In this document: positions 11,279 through 22,244 of the stretch, in pieces
Numbering within the stretch: the first letter of the stretch is position 1
How the letters are laid out: the number at the start of each line of letters is the position of its first letter
Assembly: GCF_949987535.1 (NCBI RefSeq)
Contig: NC_080081.1
Coordinates: 70,143,603-70,207,602 of the forward strand
Direction: 5' to 3'
DNA from: Balaenoptera acutorostrata
Lineage: Eukaryota > Chordata > Mammalia > Artiodactyla > Balaenopteridae
Length of the DNA: 64,000 nucleotides
Notes under the pieces: model-generated
What the model was told of the DNA's origin: nothing
Databases searched by the model: none
What the model saw: the letters and a program-made list of their open reading frames with translations, nothing else
Program-made: the position numbers and the translations under genes

Positions 11279-13150
11279 CTCATACCTCTAACTTCTTCCG
11301 TGGCTCCCGAACTATGAACATGTGGCTTACAGTACTTCTGAGAGCGGTGATCAGTGAGGTTTGAGAGTGAGATTGAATTTGAGCTTTACAGAGGGAAATG
11401 TTCTGCATCAACTTTGAGAAACCAAGATATGGTTTTACTGCAGTTGAGGAGACTCAGAGAAAAACCCCTTTCCTCAAGCCAATCGCCCCAGTCTGGCATA
11501 TAAATCAGAATGCTGTTGAGAAAGAGGCAGGCGAGTAGACTGCAGAGAAGGTAAATTCCTTTCTCTCCCGTAGGAAGTTTCACATGGAAAGTCAACGCAC
11601 CCTTAGACAGTTGTTCAACTGGAATCATCGAGGACAGGGCTCCACAGGGTGTGCTCCAAGTCCTTGAGATCCTTTTAGGCATCTCTGAAGTCAAAATATT
11701 TTTATAATAATATTAAGAGGTTATTTGCCTTTTTTGCTCTCCATCATGAGTGTACAGTGGAATTTGTGATGATGTCATCATTCTGACAGCTAATAGGAAT
11801 GTACAATTAAGTATTTTGCATTTAAACATTTTCTCAGCTTTAATTTCTATTATGGTAAATATCAATAGATACAACTCATATAAAAAAGCTCTTTGGGGTC
11901 CTCAATAATTTTTAAAGGTGTAAGAGGGTCCTGAGACCAAACTGTTTGAGAATGTTTAATCCAGGAGAATGGGACCATTTTATTTCTGGAATGGGACCAT
12001 TCTCTGGCTTATGTCTGGAGGTATTTGATGCTAGAAACTGCCTAGAATACTTACCTGCTTCCCTGAATCTTTGCTTCCCTTTCCCCAGATTCTTATGAAG
12101 ACCATCCCAGTTCTGTTGACACATTCTTCTACAAATTACAGTACAATTGATTAGATGTCATTTCCTTTGACCACAGTCATTTTATGCCTTCCTGAGATTC
12201 TACCCTAGTCGGTTTGATTGGACTGCAGCCATGTTCTGGTATTCCTGATTGGATTTTGGATACATCCTGTTTCTCTAATCATCACACTTAACAGCCCACC
12301 TCTCAGGGTGGGCCATTTGGTTCATCTTGCTCAAACATAGTCCCAGAGAGCATCCCAGTCTTTAGAGATCTAGGCCTTTTTAATGGAGCTTCCACCACTG
12401 TACCTACTGTACCAAGTCATAAATAGTAAATGCTTAAGAGGAAAAGCAAATGTAGAATTTGTTAAAATTGTTCCAAGTTAAATTTGGTATGTGTTCTTTG
12501 CTATCCTGAGTTGATATAATCATTAAAGTCTGGTAGAATTATTCAGACACATGAAATGTCATCTGGAAAACAAAGCCGTGTTACTATTTATTTGAAGTGC
12601 TTATGAAAAGTTGTTAAGGTGAATAATTTGAAGAGCTTGGAAATAATTTAATACTGTATGTGGCAGTCATGCAAATTAGTAGGGGCCCATAGGTCTTGGG
12701 TCAAGCTGGATAAGGCCCAAAAGAAATCTGATTTTGAACAAGTAAAAATTTTAATAAATCTTAAAAATATTATCTACATTTATTGACCATAGAAGCTTAC
12801 TTTTGTTACATGTTTTCTTGCCTCTAACTGTAAATTAGAAAGACTAGTAAAATATAACAAGACTATTGAATTCTGAATTTTACTTGAATTCTGAATTCAA
12901 GTTTTTCTATACTACAACATTTAATATTTAATTATACACATGATCATATTTTATACTCAAATAAACTATTTTGTAGTCTTTTTTGAACATTAGACTAGAA
13001 GTTTGAAGATTTTCTAGTTTCAGCTCTGATTACTAGCTATACATATCTCAATTAAAAAATTTTTAAAGTAGAAATAATAATCCCTTTCCCTCATCAGATT
13101 GGGCGGGCATCAAATTATTCATAAACAATAACATGTTCTAAAAACCAGTA
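11279..13150. other. Mostly unassigned DNA with a possible hAT transposon end
   Basis: At about 11888-11958, 'tttggggtcctcaataattt' followed by 'gaccaaactgtttgagaatg' resembles the end of a hAT-Charlie-type non-autonomous transposon. The rest is unassigned. A 102-codon minus-strand frame at 11386-11694 shows no family resemblance that I recognise. Confidence 0.4.
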
Positions 13151-13159
13151 ACCTTCTGA

Positions 13160-13420
13160 AGGTCTCCCTGGGAGAGCATAGGCTTAGATTTGGATTTAAA
13201 CCCTGGTTTTACCTTTTACTGGCTTATTGGCTGTGTGATTTTAGATGTGCTACTTAATCCTTCTGAACCTCAGCTACTTCACTGAGCCTCAGCTACTTCA
13301 CTGAGCCTCAGCTACTTAACCCTTCTGAGCCTCAGCTACTTCACAGAGCCTCAGCTACTTCACTGGTAATATGAGAATAAAAAACAACCCTGGTAAAACT
13401 CCAATTCCCTCTTAAATTTC
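13160..13420 (+). mobile_element. MIR SINE containing a young minisatellite
   Basis: MIR landmarks: 'gagagcataggcttagattt', 'tggctgtgtgattttag', 'tacttaatccttctgaacct', then after the tandem array 'ggtaatatgagaataa'. The consensus stretch 'ctgagcctcag' has been multiplied within the element (see the next entry). Confidence 0.85.
13264..13363 (+). repeat. 19-bp minisatellite, five units, inside a MIR
   Basis: The unit 'tgagcctcagctacttcac' occurs at 13264-13282, 13283-13301, 13302-13320, 13326-13344 and 13345-13363, with one to three changes between copies. The extra 'ccttc' at 13321-13325 repeats the context before the first unit, so a higher-order duplication of about 62 bp is the simplest explanation for the spacing. 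Confidence 0.95.
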
Positions 13421-13729
13421 TCTCGAATAGTTTTGGGGTGCTTACAGAGATGTCAAGGGTACCCCATGAAATGTTGCTCTTACTTATCTAGGACTCCCCA
13501 TTTTCCTCCTGCACTCCTCTGCCTAAGGAGGCAACATCTCCCATGGCTGCAGCAGTTACTGATATATTATTATCTGTTACTGAGTGAAAACTACCTCGAC
13601 ACTTTTTGGATTAAACAACAAACATTTAGTATCTCACAGAGTCTATGGGTCAGGCATTCAGAGGTGGCTCAGCTGGATGCTTCTGGCTCAAGGTCTTTCA
13701 TGAGGTTGCAGTCAAGATGTTAGGTGGGG

Positions 13730-14062
13730 GTGCTTCCCTGGTGGCGCAGTAGTGACGAATCCGCCTGCCAGTGCAGGGGACACGGGTTCAAGCCCTGGTC
13801 TGGGAAGATCCCACATGCCGTGGAGCAACTAAACACATGTGCCACAACTACTGAGTCCGAGAGCCACAACTACTAAGCCTGTGCTCTAGAGCCTGCGAGC
13901 CACAACTACTGAAGCCCACGTGCCTAGAGCCTGTGCTCCACAACAAGAGAAGCCACCGCAATGAGAAGCCTGCGCACCGCAACTAGAGAAAGCCCGCGCA
14001 CAGCAACGAAGACCCAACACAGCCAAAAATAAATAAATTAAATAAATTAATTAACAACAAAA
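13730..14062 (+). mobile_element. CHR SINE (longer, older subtype) with target duplication
   Basis: Sense-strand SINE: 'gcttccctggtggcgcagta' at 13732, a B-box-like 'cgggttcaagccctgg' near 13783, and an AT-rich tail with 'aataaataaatt' near 14028. It is flanked by 'aagatgttaggtgggg' at 13714-13729 and 14063-14078. Unlike the other four copies it contains the extra 'gccacaactactgaagcc' type repeats around 13845-13920, which I associate with an older and longer subtype. It lies in the 3' LTR of the MaLR provirus, so it is younger than that provirus. Confidence 0.96.
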
Positions 14063-14189
14063 AAGATGTTAGGTGGGGCTGCAGTCATCTGAAGGCTTGA
14101 GTGGGACAGAAGGGTCTGCTTCCAAGATGGTTCATGTGCAGGGCTGTTGACAGGAGGCTCAGTTCAAGGTAGGCTGAAGCTGGCTCATA

Positions 14190-14660
14190 CCTGCTTTTGA
14201 GAGCTAATTGTTAGCATTTAAGAATTTTGCAAGCCGATTGTAAAACACAGCCATTATTAAAAATTAAACTATATAAACCTTATTTTTAAAATTATATTAA
14301 AAGTTAAGGTAATAAATCCTCAAAACTCCTCACTTCCTCCATTTTTCCTTTATTGATACTCTCATGGTTCTTTATGTCTTTTGCATCTGTATGGAGAAAA
14401 TACTATATAGGTGTATCCTATTGCACATCTCAATCTCATTCTGTCTCTGAATTCAGTGACATTATGTTGGTAGCTTGAAATCAGCCATGGTGGGAACATT
14501 TATATTATGGATATCAGCAAACACTACAAATCAGAACTTGATTTATTGTATTATTGATTGTTTAGAAAGTGTAAATTGTGTCCTACACATCCTTTATAAT
14601 GGTAAAATTATATATATATATATATATATAAAATATGCATACATATATATATATATATAT
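14190..14660. other. Unidentified AT-rich insert within the MLT1 LTR
   Basis: Between recognisable MLT1 segments lies about 450 bp that does not match the LTR. It includes 'gctaattgttagcatttaag', then two (TA)n runs at about 14609-14630 and 14643-14660. It may be a decayed transposon insertion, or replacement of the middle of the LTR. No terminal repeats or target duplication were found by eye. Confidence 0.4.
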
Positions 14661-14709
14661 AAAATACAGAAGTCAGGGAACATTGGGGACCACTTTGGAG
14701 GCTGACAAC

Positions 14710-16054
14710 TAGTCTACCTTTTAGCTACTGATGATTCATATCTCTTCCATATGCAAAATACACTCACACCCCTCACAAGACCCCCCAAAATCTCAACCTA
14801 CTACAACTTCAGATTGAAGTCCAAAATCCCATCATCTAAATCAGGCCCAGATACACATGCACCTCCTCAGGTATAGTTTTTTAAGTATAACTCCTTGAGT
14901 ACAGTTGCACTTAATCTGAACAATTGTGAACCTAGAGAGACAGATTATTTCCCTCTAACACACCCAACAGACAGTGGTGGGATAGGCATATGATAACTGC
15001 TATAAACACTCCTATGTAAAAATGTGGAAAACAGGAGGCACACAAGTACCAGCAGGCTGAAATCTAACTGGGCATATTTTGGAAGCTGCTAGATTAGGAT
15101 GTAGTTGTACTTCTCTGTGGTTCATGGATCTGCCCTTTAGGCTGTAGTTTCTACTCTCTGACTCACTCATCCTTTTCCATGAAAGGTAACCCAGGTTTGC
15201 AGCTGTGTAGCTTTCAAGCCTATTCCCTGCAAGTTGAATTTTGAGAGACCAAAACCTTCTTCTTTTTCATTTTGTGCTGTTTCTGTCTCATTCAGTCCAA
15301 GCTAGTGGTGTTTCTGTCCAAATAATTGTCTTAAAAACTTTGTGTGCTCCTCATTAGACAAAAACCATATCTGCAAATCTTTTTGAGATAAGTCCTTCTC
15401 TAACTTGGGCTTCTGCTGAGGTTGCTGAGGGAATTCACCCTAAAGTTTCTTAGAAGCCCTATTGTGTGACTGAACAGTTCTCTGAGGCACCATATCAAAT
15501 CTATATGAGGCCATGTTTTCCTGGAAACGTCTTGGACTTCAGCTTCGCCTGAAAGCCATTTCTTAATTATAACATGTTTGTTAGTCATATGGAGAGGCTG
15601 GGGATTTTTAAAACCAGAAGGTCCTTGTTCCTTTTTAAGTCTTTCCTTTAGCTTATCTCTCTCTGCTTGCATTTTACTATAAGCAGCAAGGAGCATCTAA
15701 GCAGCACCTTAAAAACCTGCATTGAAATCTTCTTAACTAGGTCATCCCATTTTACATGGTGCATTTTTCTGCTTTCCACATAACTGCAGGAAGTAGTGTC
15801 ACTAAATTTTCTGGTGCTGTATAGCAGCATCCCTTTTCCTCCAATTTCCAGTGACTTTTTCGCACATCTCCTTTCAGCCCCGACTCATACCTTCCTCAAA
15901 GGCATTCTGGCTTCTACTAATAGTCTGTTCACTGCACATGAGGCTCCCTCCAATACTCTCCCCAAAGTCTTTGCCGCTTCTGCCCACTGCCTTTTCCATA
16001 CTTTTAGTTATTTGTTACTCTGATGCTCCATTTCCAAGTACCAAAGTAACAAAA
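14710..16054 (-). mobile_element. Internal region of the MaLR provirus
   Basis: The sequence between the two LTRs contains 'aaaatctcaacctactacaa', 'cccatcatctaaatcaggcc', 'gataggcatatgataactgc' and, just before the right LTR, 'ccatttccaagtaccaaagt'. I associate these with MaLR (MLT1/MST) internal sequence read in reverse. The region is about 1.35 kb. MaLRs are non-autonomous relatives of ERVL and need not encode pol or env. Open frames at 15400-15830 (-) and 15796-16099 (+) are broken and match nothing I recognise. Confidence 0.65.
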
Positions 16055-16619
16055 TATAATACTGTCTATTGCTATGTAATAAATTACTCCAAAACTTAGT
16101 AGCTTAAATTAGTAAACATTTATCATTTCACCATTTTTGTGGGTTAGGAATTCACAGCTGCTAGGCTGGGTAATTCTGGTTTGAGATCACTAATGAGGCT
16201 GAAGTTAAATTTTTGGCTTGGGATGAAGTCAACTGAGGGCTTGACTGGGGCTGAAAGATCTGCTTCCAAGATGGGTCACTTACAAGATTGTTGGCAGGAA
16301 GCCTCAGTCTGTCACTGGCTTTTTGTCAGGAGCTCTTAGTTCCTCATCACGTATCCTATCCACAGGGCTATTTGAGTGTTCGTGGTTTGAGTGTTCATTT
16401 GTTCTTACAGAGCAAATGATCCAAGAGAGAAGAAAAAAAATTAGAGCTGCAGTGTCTTTTATGACCTATCCTGAGAAGTCAAACATTGACATTTCCACAA
16501 TATTTTACTGGTTTCACAGATCAATTGTATTCAGTCAACATGGGAGGGGATTGTACATGGGCACGGATACCAGGAGGCAGAGAGCTTGGGGGGAGGTATC
16601 TTGGAGGATGACTATTACA
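16055..16619 (-). mobile_element. 5' LTR of the antisense MLT1/MaLR provirus
   Basis: The reversed MLT1 LTR is complete: 'attgctatgtaataaattac', 'ccaaaacttagtagcttaaa', 'cttgactggggctgaaagat', 'tgtcttttatgacctatcct', 'ggataccaggaggcagagag', and the end '...ggatgactattaca' at 16619. The next five bases are 'gatac'. The sequence before the left LTR is 'gttac', so the two flanks agree at four of five positions, as expected for a decayed 5-bp ERVL-type duplication. Confidence 0.9.
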
Positions 16620-18354
16620 GATACCAAATTCAGCACCTATGCCACAGATGTTCCCTGAAGATGTCTTGCCACTGAGACTCCCTGTATTGACCAGAACTGT
16701 ACGTAGGTGCTGCTCTTGGTACCTGGGCTAAAGCTGAGAATTCCTGAAGTTGATATTGCTGATATCTCTTAGACAACACCATGTACATAAAGCACTCAGC
16801 ACACTGCCTAGAGCCAAATAAGCACAACAGAAATAATATTTTTCTTGTCATTCCTATTTTATAGAAGATTCTGGATCAATTTCTGGCCTAGAAATGCAAA
16901 TAGTAGTGGTACAAATATGGAGGACAGTCTTGCCCTCTCCATGCCCATTAAAATTGTAGTTAAAAAAATCCAAAAACCAAAAATCAAAAAACAACAAAAC
17001 AGAAACTTTGCTTCTACTTTACCCTGTCATAGCCCTTTGACTGAGTTCTTGGGGAGTGGGGCCTGTGGACTATAAGAATGATGGACACTGTACTTCCCTT
17101 CAGTCCAATGACTGGCCTCTTATCTTTGAGTCAAATTTTGGCCCCTCCCACTTCCTCTCCATTTCCCCTAAAAATTAATTGTTGTTAACTCTCATTTCCA
17201 GCCCGAGTCTCCTGGAGGCTTCCCTCTAACTCCAGGCTTGCTGGTACATGCCTGAATCACATTTGTGCTTCGGCTGGGACATTTCCTGCTATCAACACCA
17301 GAAGCAACTAGAAAACCAGAGGTCAAGGTAAAAGCTAAGCTTAGGATAGAACATTCTTAGTTGACTGAACAATCAATGTACGTTCTCAAGCTAGGAGTCT
17401 GGTTCCTTTTTTTCTCATCTTTGGCTCACTTCTGAGTAATCATAACTAACCCCAAAACATAAATAATACCATTGTTGGATATCATTTTTTGATCACATTT
17501 GTTTGAGGCAAAAGGTGTTGCCTTGAAGTAGACTCTTCTGTTTGATTTCTGATGAAAATTAGAATGAGAACCAGGGAAGTATGGAATTGTTTGACGAGTT
17601 TGATGCTTGACATTAAAAAATAATCTCTTTCTCAAAGCAGTTGTTCAATCAAGGTAAAGGGTGCTGCTCAATGCATTACTTACAAGACAGTTGAGGTGCA
17701 TCTTTTTGGAATTGTCTTGTCATGTGTCTGTCCCCACCACTGAATGCTCCAGCAATTCTGTTTTCTGAACACTTTGTGGAGCCCCACATGTGGGCACGAT
17801 AGGACCCTCTGAACTAGAATCATCCCACAGGAAACAGATGGACAATAGCATTTTAAAAATAGTAATAGTGACCACATAGAAATAGATGACGAAGATAAAT
17901 GCCACCGTATTTTAAATACTAAAATAATAAATTATTTCATAAAGCAACCTAGAATAGTTTAAAATGGGGTAATATGAGAGGAAATTAATTGTTAGGATGA
18001 AAATTGACACTGACAGGGACTGTGATTTATGATTTGGCCTCATGATTTTAGGTGATTCGAGTCAGATAAATCAGGGGTTTATCAACAATTTATACGGTCT
18101 CTTTGGAGGCAGTATGTGAGGTGGACTGGGGCACAAGGCCTTGGAGAAGTACGAGGGGGAGTGGGTGAATAGGAGATTTTCAGGAAAAGTCTGGGAGAAA
18201 CCATGAGCCTAAAAAACAGGAGGGTCTGGGGGTCTATTATGAAGATATAGAGGGAAAAGAAGAGCTGGGCAGAAACAGGTATATGAAAGCTGAATCCGAA
18301 GGCAGGTAGGAATGGTAAGTGGTGGTGATTGCCTTATTTGGCTAGTTGGCCCCT
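16620..18354. other. Mostly unassigned DNA
   Basis: At about 16780-16835 'ataaagcactcagcacactg' resembles a MIR 3' part. An A-rich patch lies at 16961-17002. I see nothing else supportable, and the open frames are short and featureless. Confidence 0.5.
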
Positions 18355-18480
18355 GTAGATTCATTTGTTCATTCATTCATTCGTTCATCCACCGACTCAC
18401 TCATTCACTGGTTCTTGCCAAACTTTTTTTGTGCAGCTACTGTGTGTCAGATACTGTGCAAGCTCTGCAGAACCAATCCC
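18355..18480 (-). mobile_element. L2 3' end, antisense, with (CATT)n
   Basis: 'tcattcattcattcgttcat' followed by 'gctactgtgtgtcagatact' is the reversed end of L2 with its expanded terminal simple repeat. Confidence 0.65.
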
Positions 18481-18845
18481 ACTATTTCAGGTTTTAGGTT
18501 TTAGCTCCACGCTGGCTAACATCTGTCAAGCCTAGCTCAAGGCATTGCTCATTCATACAATCAATACCTTATATACCAAATATAACACCCCATAGCCACC
18601 CCCCAACAGCCTAGTGTGTGTGCTTTTGAATTTCAAGTCACAGTAGAGAGAGCAAGAGAGAGCTTCAGATCCATTACTTTAAAAGTCAGGCTTCAGATAG
18701 TCCAGCCTATTTCATATGTCAAAGGCAAAAGGATGTGTGAAGCCAAATAAAAAGAGGATAGAGCTCTGAAAACATTACCTGGGCGGGAGGAGGGGGGTAT
18801 GTTAAACCAGCTGTAGCAGAAGAAGCAGTGCTGATCTTTGCTCTT

Positions 18846-19191
18846 TTTTTTTTTTTTTTTTAAAGGTAGAATAAGAGGCTCTTTTTTTTTTTTTAATTAA
18901 TTAATTTATTTATTGCTGTGTTGGGTCTTCGTTTCTGTGCGAGGGCTTTCTCTAGTTGTGGCAAGCGGGGGCCACTCTTCATCGCGGTGCGCGGGCCTCT
19001 CACTATTGGGGCCTCTCACTATCACGGCCTCTCTTGTTGCGGAGCACAGGCTCCAGACGCGTAGGCTCAGCAGTTGTGGCTCACGGGCCCAGTTGCTCCG
19101 CGGCATGTGGGAATCTTCCCAGACCAGGACTCGAACCCATGTCCCCTGCATCGGCAGGCAGATTCTCAACCACTGCGCCACCAGGGAAGCC
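18846..19191 (-). mobile_element. CHR SINE with two-part tail
   Basis: Minus-strand CHR SINE with flanks 'ctgatctttgctctt' at 18831-18845 and 19192-19206 (perfect). The tail side is unusual. Reading leftwards from the body there is AT-rich 'aattaattaatttatttatt', a T run, then the non-tail sequence 'aaaggtagaataagaggct' at about 18863-18881, then a second T run before the duplication. The body also carries a short direct duplication ('ggcctctcactat' at 18994 and 19010). Confidence 0.96.
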
Positions 19192-19206
19192 CTGATCTTT
19201 GCTCTT

Positions 19207-21440
19207 GAAGAGGTCACAGCTGGTTTTCAGCATGTGTCTCTGAGATGGTTTTCACCACTGACGCTGTTGCAGATTCTCCGTCAAAGGCAGATGGCTCACT
19301 GGAATATATTTCGCCTTCAACATCTCTGCTCACTAGCATTAGCAATCTGTGGGTGTGCCTCCTACTTCTGCTTTTCTCACCCTAGAGGTGTGCAGTAACA
19401 GGTGCTCCCAAACTGTTTTTCTTTCTTGGCTTAGTCTTTGCAATATGTGACTTTATTAAATATCATATAAGAAGTCAGTAGGGAGGCAGAATCAAAGTCA
19501 TAATTTGGCATAGCCATTATATTAAAGCAGTCATGAATCTTGGTTAAATATTTTCCCAAAGTAAAAGGAAATGTGAGAACAATTCAAGCCCACCAGACCT
19601 CATTCTCTTTAGGAGGGGAGCGGCAGGCCTGGTGATGGAGGGAGCCTGCAGGCAGAAACAGCCCTGACATCTCACACCTGTGTCACACCTACGCTGTGTG
19701 GGATTGTGAGCTGCAGCCCTTGGAAGTTATCATTGTTACAAAATGATAGCATGAAAATTAAAAAGAAAAACCATTTAAAATGTATTGCAGCTAATGTTCT
19801 TTGGGTTTCTGTTTTAGTATTGTTATACTGTTGAAGTGCATGGAAAAGTTTCCCTATCTTGAGTGTCAGTTTTGCTATGAAGTTAATTATCTTTTAATTG
19901 ACACCTTAATAGTATTCAACAAGCCTTAAAAGGCTGTCCAGGATGGGGAAAGCACAGTTTGTAACTATTCTGCAATTCGGATTATCTAACCACCCCCGCT
20001 TTATAACCATACCCTTATTTAATCATACTTTTCATTTTCAGAAAGGTGCTTAATTTGAACTCAAGCAGCTGAAACAGTTTATTTTAGATACAGCTTGCTC
20101 TCTTTCCTTTTGTTTTTAATTACCTCATTGAACATTATGTAAGTTAGTGTATCTAAAACAGTATTGGTCTGTATATGTATAAGAAAAAGTGATTATCTCT
20201 AAACTTGAAAGAATTGAGCAATTAATTGAGAGTCATTGCTGTGCATTTAATTATATTTTACATTAATGAGTAAAATAAACTGTGAAGGTTTCTATACAGA
20301 TCTCACATTAATTATTTGATAAGGTCGAGGAAAGCTTGACCCATCTGAGAGTTTGAGTCAAATGTCTGTCCAGAGTGATTATACTAAAAAGAGAAGAAAA
20401 AAAAAAAAATTCCCAACATTTTAAGATGTAAGGCTTGGAGGACTTCAAGGTTGCTTAATTTTGCTCTTTTTCTCAGATAGAAATGTACCTTAGGCAACGA
20501 CAACTTGTTTTTGGTAATTTTTCTGCATTGGTTTTCTATGATTAAGTGTTATTCTCCAGATATTTCAGCTAATTATCATTGTCTCCCCAAAGGCTGATGA
20601 AACAAGAAATCTGAGCAGAATTAGGCTAATTTTACTCCATGGCTTATTAGTCATGCACATGCATGTGTTACTGTGCTAAGTACTGTATCAGACAAGTTAA
20701 ACAGCTATTATCCCTGCCTTCCACCCCACCCCTCCTGAAAATTTACCAGGACAACCTGCCAAAGTGTAGGAGAGTATAAGTAGCCGTACAACCCATTTCC
20801 ATGTAGCCTATGGAGGAAGAGTCAAGGTGTGAAGAGAACGTAGCTCACAAGATTGAGGAAATATTGACACTATTCATCTCTTTGAGTCATCTCCCCTTTG
20901 AGTCATCTCAATTCTTTGTGTGGAAGCATAAGTTGGTACACTAGCTGTTTGGAAGGAGGTGGACCGAGAGAATTGTCAGTGCTGTCATTTCATCTGCAGC
21001 AAGATCATCCACATTTCAGCCTGTCATCTCTGGGCTCCTGTCTGAGCTCTGATGTTTATTTCAGGTAGCATGCATCCTCTCTTCTCTTTCTTTGTGGTGT
21101 CTTTTCTGTGTATTGAGGAATGTTGAAAATACTGTTCGGAGGGAATAACTAACTTTGCTTTTTTCATTGTGCGTGGTGCCTGTTGTTGCCTTGTATGTGG
21201 TTAGTCATCTGAAATTCACACTCCTCAGAGCAAACACGTTTAGAATACGGAAAAAGAATGGCAGGCCTATATTTTGTTTAATCACTTTTTGAAGTGTTTA
21301 CATAGGTAAATTTAATTATCTTGCAAGCCCCAAATATAGTAATTATGGATATCAAACATCCTGAATGGAAATAGCTCAGTAATCACTTAAGTAAAACTTT
21401 TTGAAATGATCCACGGCTCTTCCAGTAGATCAGTGGATCC
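19207..21440. other. Long AT-rich repeat-poor interval
   Basis: About 2.2 kb without any transposon that I recognise and without a convincing exon. It has several homeodomain-style ATTA/TAAT-rich patches (for example 20220-20320). Such intervals in mammalian deserts sometimes hold conserved enhancers, but nothing here proves it. Confidence 0.45.
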
Positions 21441-21444
21441 TTCC

Positions 21445-21546
21445 CTCAGAGATTTGAATTTAATTGGCTTGGGGTGAGGGTCAGCCATCATTAAGTTTTT
21501 AAAACTCCCATGGGGATTCTGATGCAGCACCAGGCTGAGAGCTACT
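21445..21546 (-). mobile_element. hAT-Charlie-type MITE fragment (MER5-like)
   Basis: 'gatttgaatttaattggctt', 'aaactcccatggggattctg' and the end 'ccaggctgagagctact' correspond to the reversed start of a MER5-type element ('...ggttctcaac...tgcatcagaatcacc...'). Confidence 0.65.
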
Positions 21547-21939
21547 TTAGCAGAGTAAGTAGATCAGACTTTCAGTATACAGAGGATTAGGCCCAATAAA
21601 TACATTTTCTGTTACACTGATTAGTAGGAGAAGCCTGAGAAAGATTTGCTAAACTAATTAGAATTTTTAAAATTCCAATAAAATTGTTATGTAATAAACC
21701 CTTCTCGCTACTAAATTGATTATCTGATATATAAGTGATTAGATTTTATTATACTTAAAAGATTGTAGCAAAATTAAAGGAACTCAACATAAAAATTTAA
21801 ATTGTTTTATAGTTATATCACCTGAAGAAGTCAAGCCTTTTTCTTTACTCCTGGTGCCCTTATGTAGATATCATATAGGAACTACAGTTATGCATTCACT
21901 TTGCTGCTTGAATCAAAAGAAAAGCATTTTATTTTCCTT

Positions 21940-22115
21940 ATCAGTAAACTAATTGCATTCTATTGTAATTATTTCTTTACATATCCATTTCCTCCAATAG
22001 ACTTTCAAAGCTCCATGAGACTAAAAATAACATTTTCTTGCTGACTTATATTCGTAGGGCCTAGCACAATCCTGGCTCTTACAGTGGATAATATTTGTTA
22101 AATGAACTAGTGTTC
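21940..22115 (+). mobile_element. L2 3' end
   Basis: 'ccaatagactttcaaagctc', 'gggcctagcacaatcctggc' and 'gataatatttgttaaatgaa' follow the L2 3' terminus on the + strand. Confidence 0.75.
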
Positions 22116-22119
22116 CTAT

Positions 22120-22200
22120 ATATTATTCATAATAAATGAGTTAAGGCAATTAAATTGCTCAGAATAGGGCCTAGAACATAATAAATGTTATTTATTCATC
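22120..22200 (+). mobile_element. MIR 3' fragment
   Basis: 'aatgagttaaggcaattaaa' and 'gcctagaacataataaatgt' match the 3' quarter of MIR. Confidence 0.55.
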
Positions 22201-22244
22201 ATAATGAATTATAATTCTGCACAATATTCTATAAAGTATGATTT

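Larger units (their letters stand above)
13560..14709 (-). mobile_element. 3' LTR of an antisense MLT1/MaLR provirus, disrupted
   Basis: On the + strand this is a reversed MLT1 LTR: 'ttaaacaacaaacatttagt', 'tctatgggtcaggcattcag', 'gaggttgcagtcaagatg', then after the SINE 'ctgcagtcatctgaaggctt' and 'ctgcttccaagatggttca', closing with 'accactttggaggctgac'. A CHR SINE splits it at 13730-14062. About 14190-14640 does not look like LTR and contains two (TA)n runs. The left boundary is set at 'tg' 13560, preceded by 'gttac'. Confidence 0.8.

Noticed and set aside
11386..11694. 102-codon minus-strand frame in repeat-free DNA
   Set aside because: The peptide has no recognisable domain, and there is no sign of splice-bounded exon structure or a poly(A)-tailed processed pseudogene.
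13732..13800. A functional tRNA gene (A and B boxes)
   Set aside because: The boxes belong to the tRNA-derived head of a CHR SINE. The cloverleaf is not kept and the sequence is flanked by a target duplication.
18913..19398. 161-codon plus-strand frame, and the similar 82-147 codon frames at 6837, 34003 and 55593
   Set aside because: All are read across CHR SINE bodies in the antisense direction. The shared peptides (such as GSRAQLLRGMWDLPRPGLEP) come from the SINE, not from a gene family.
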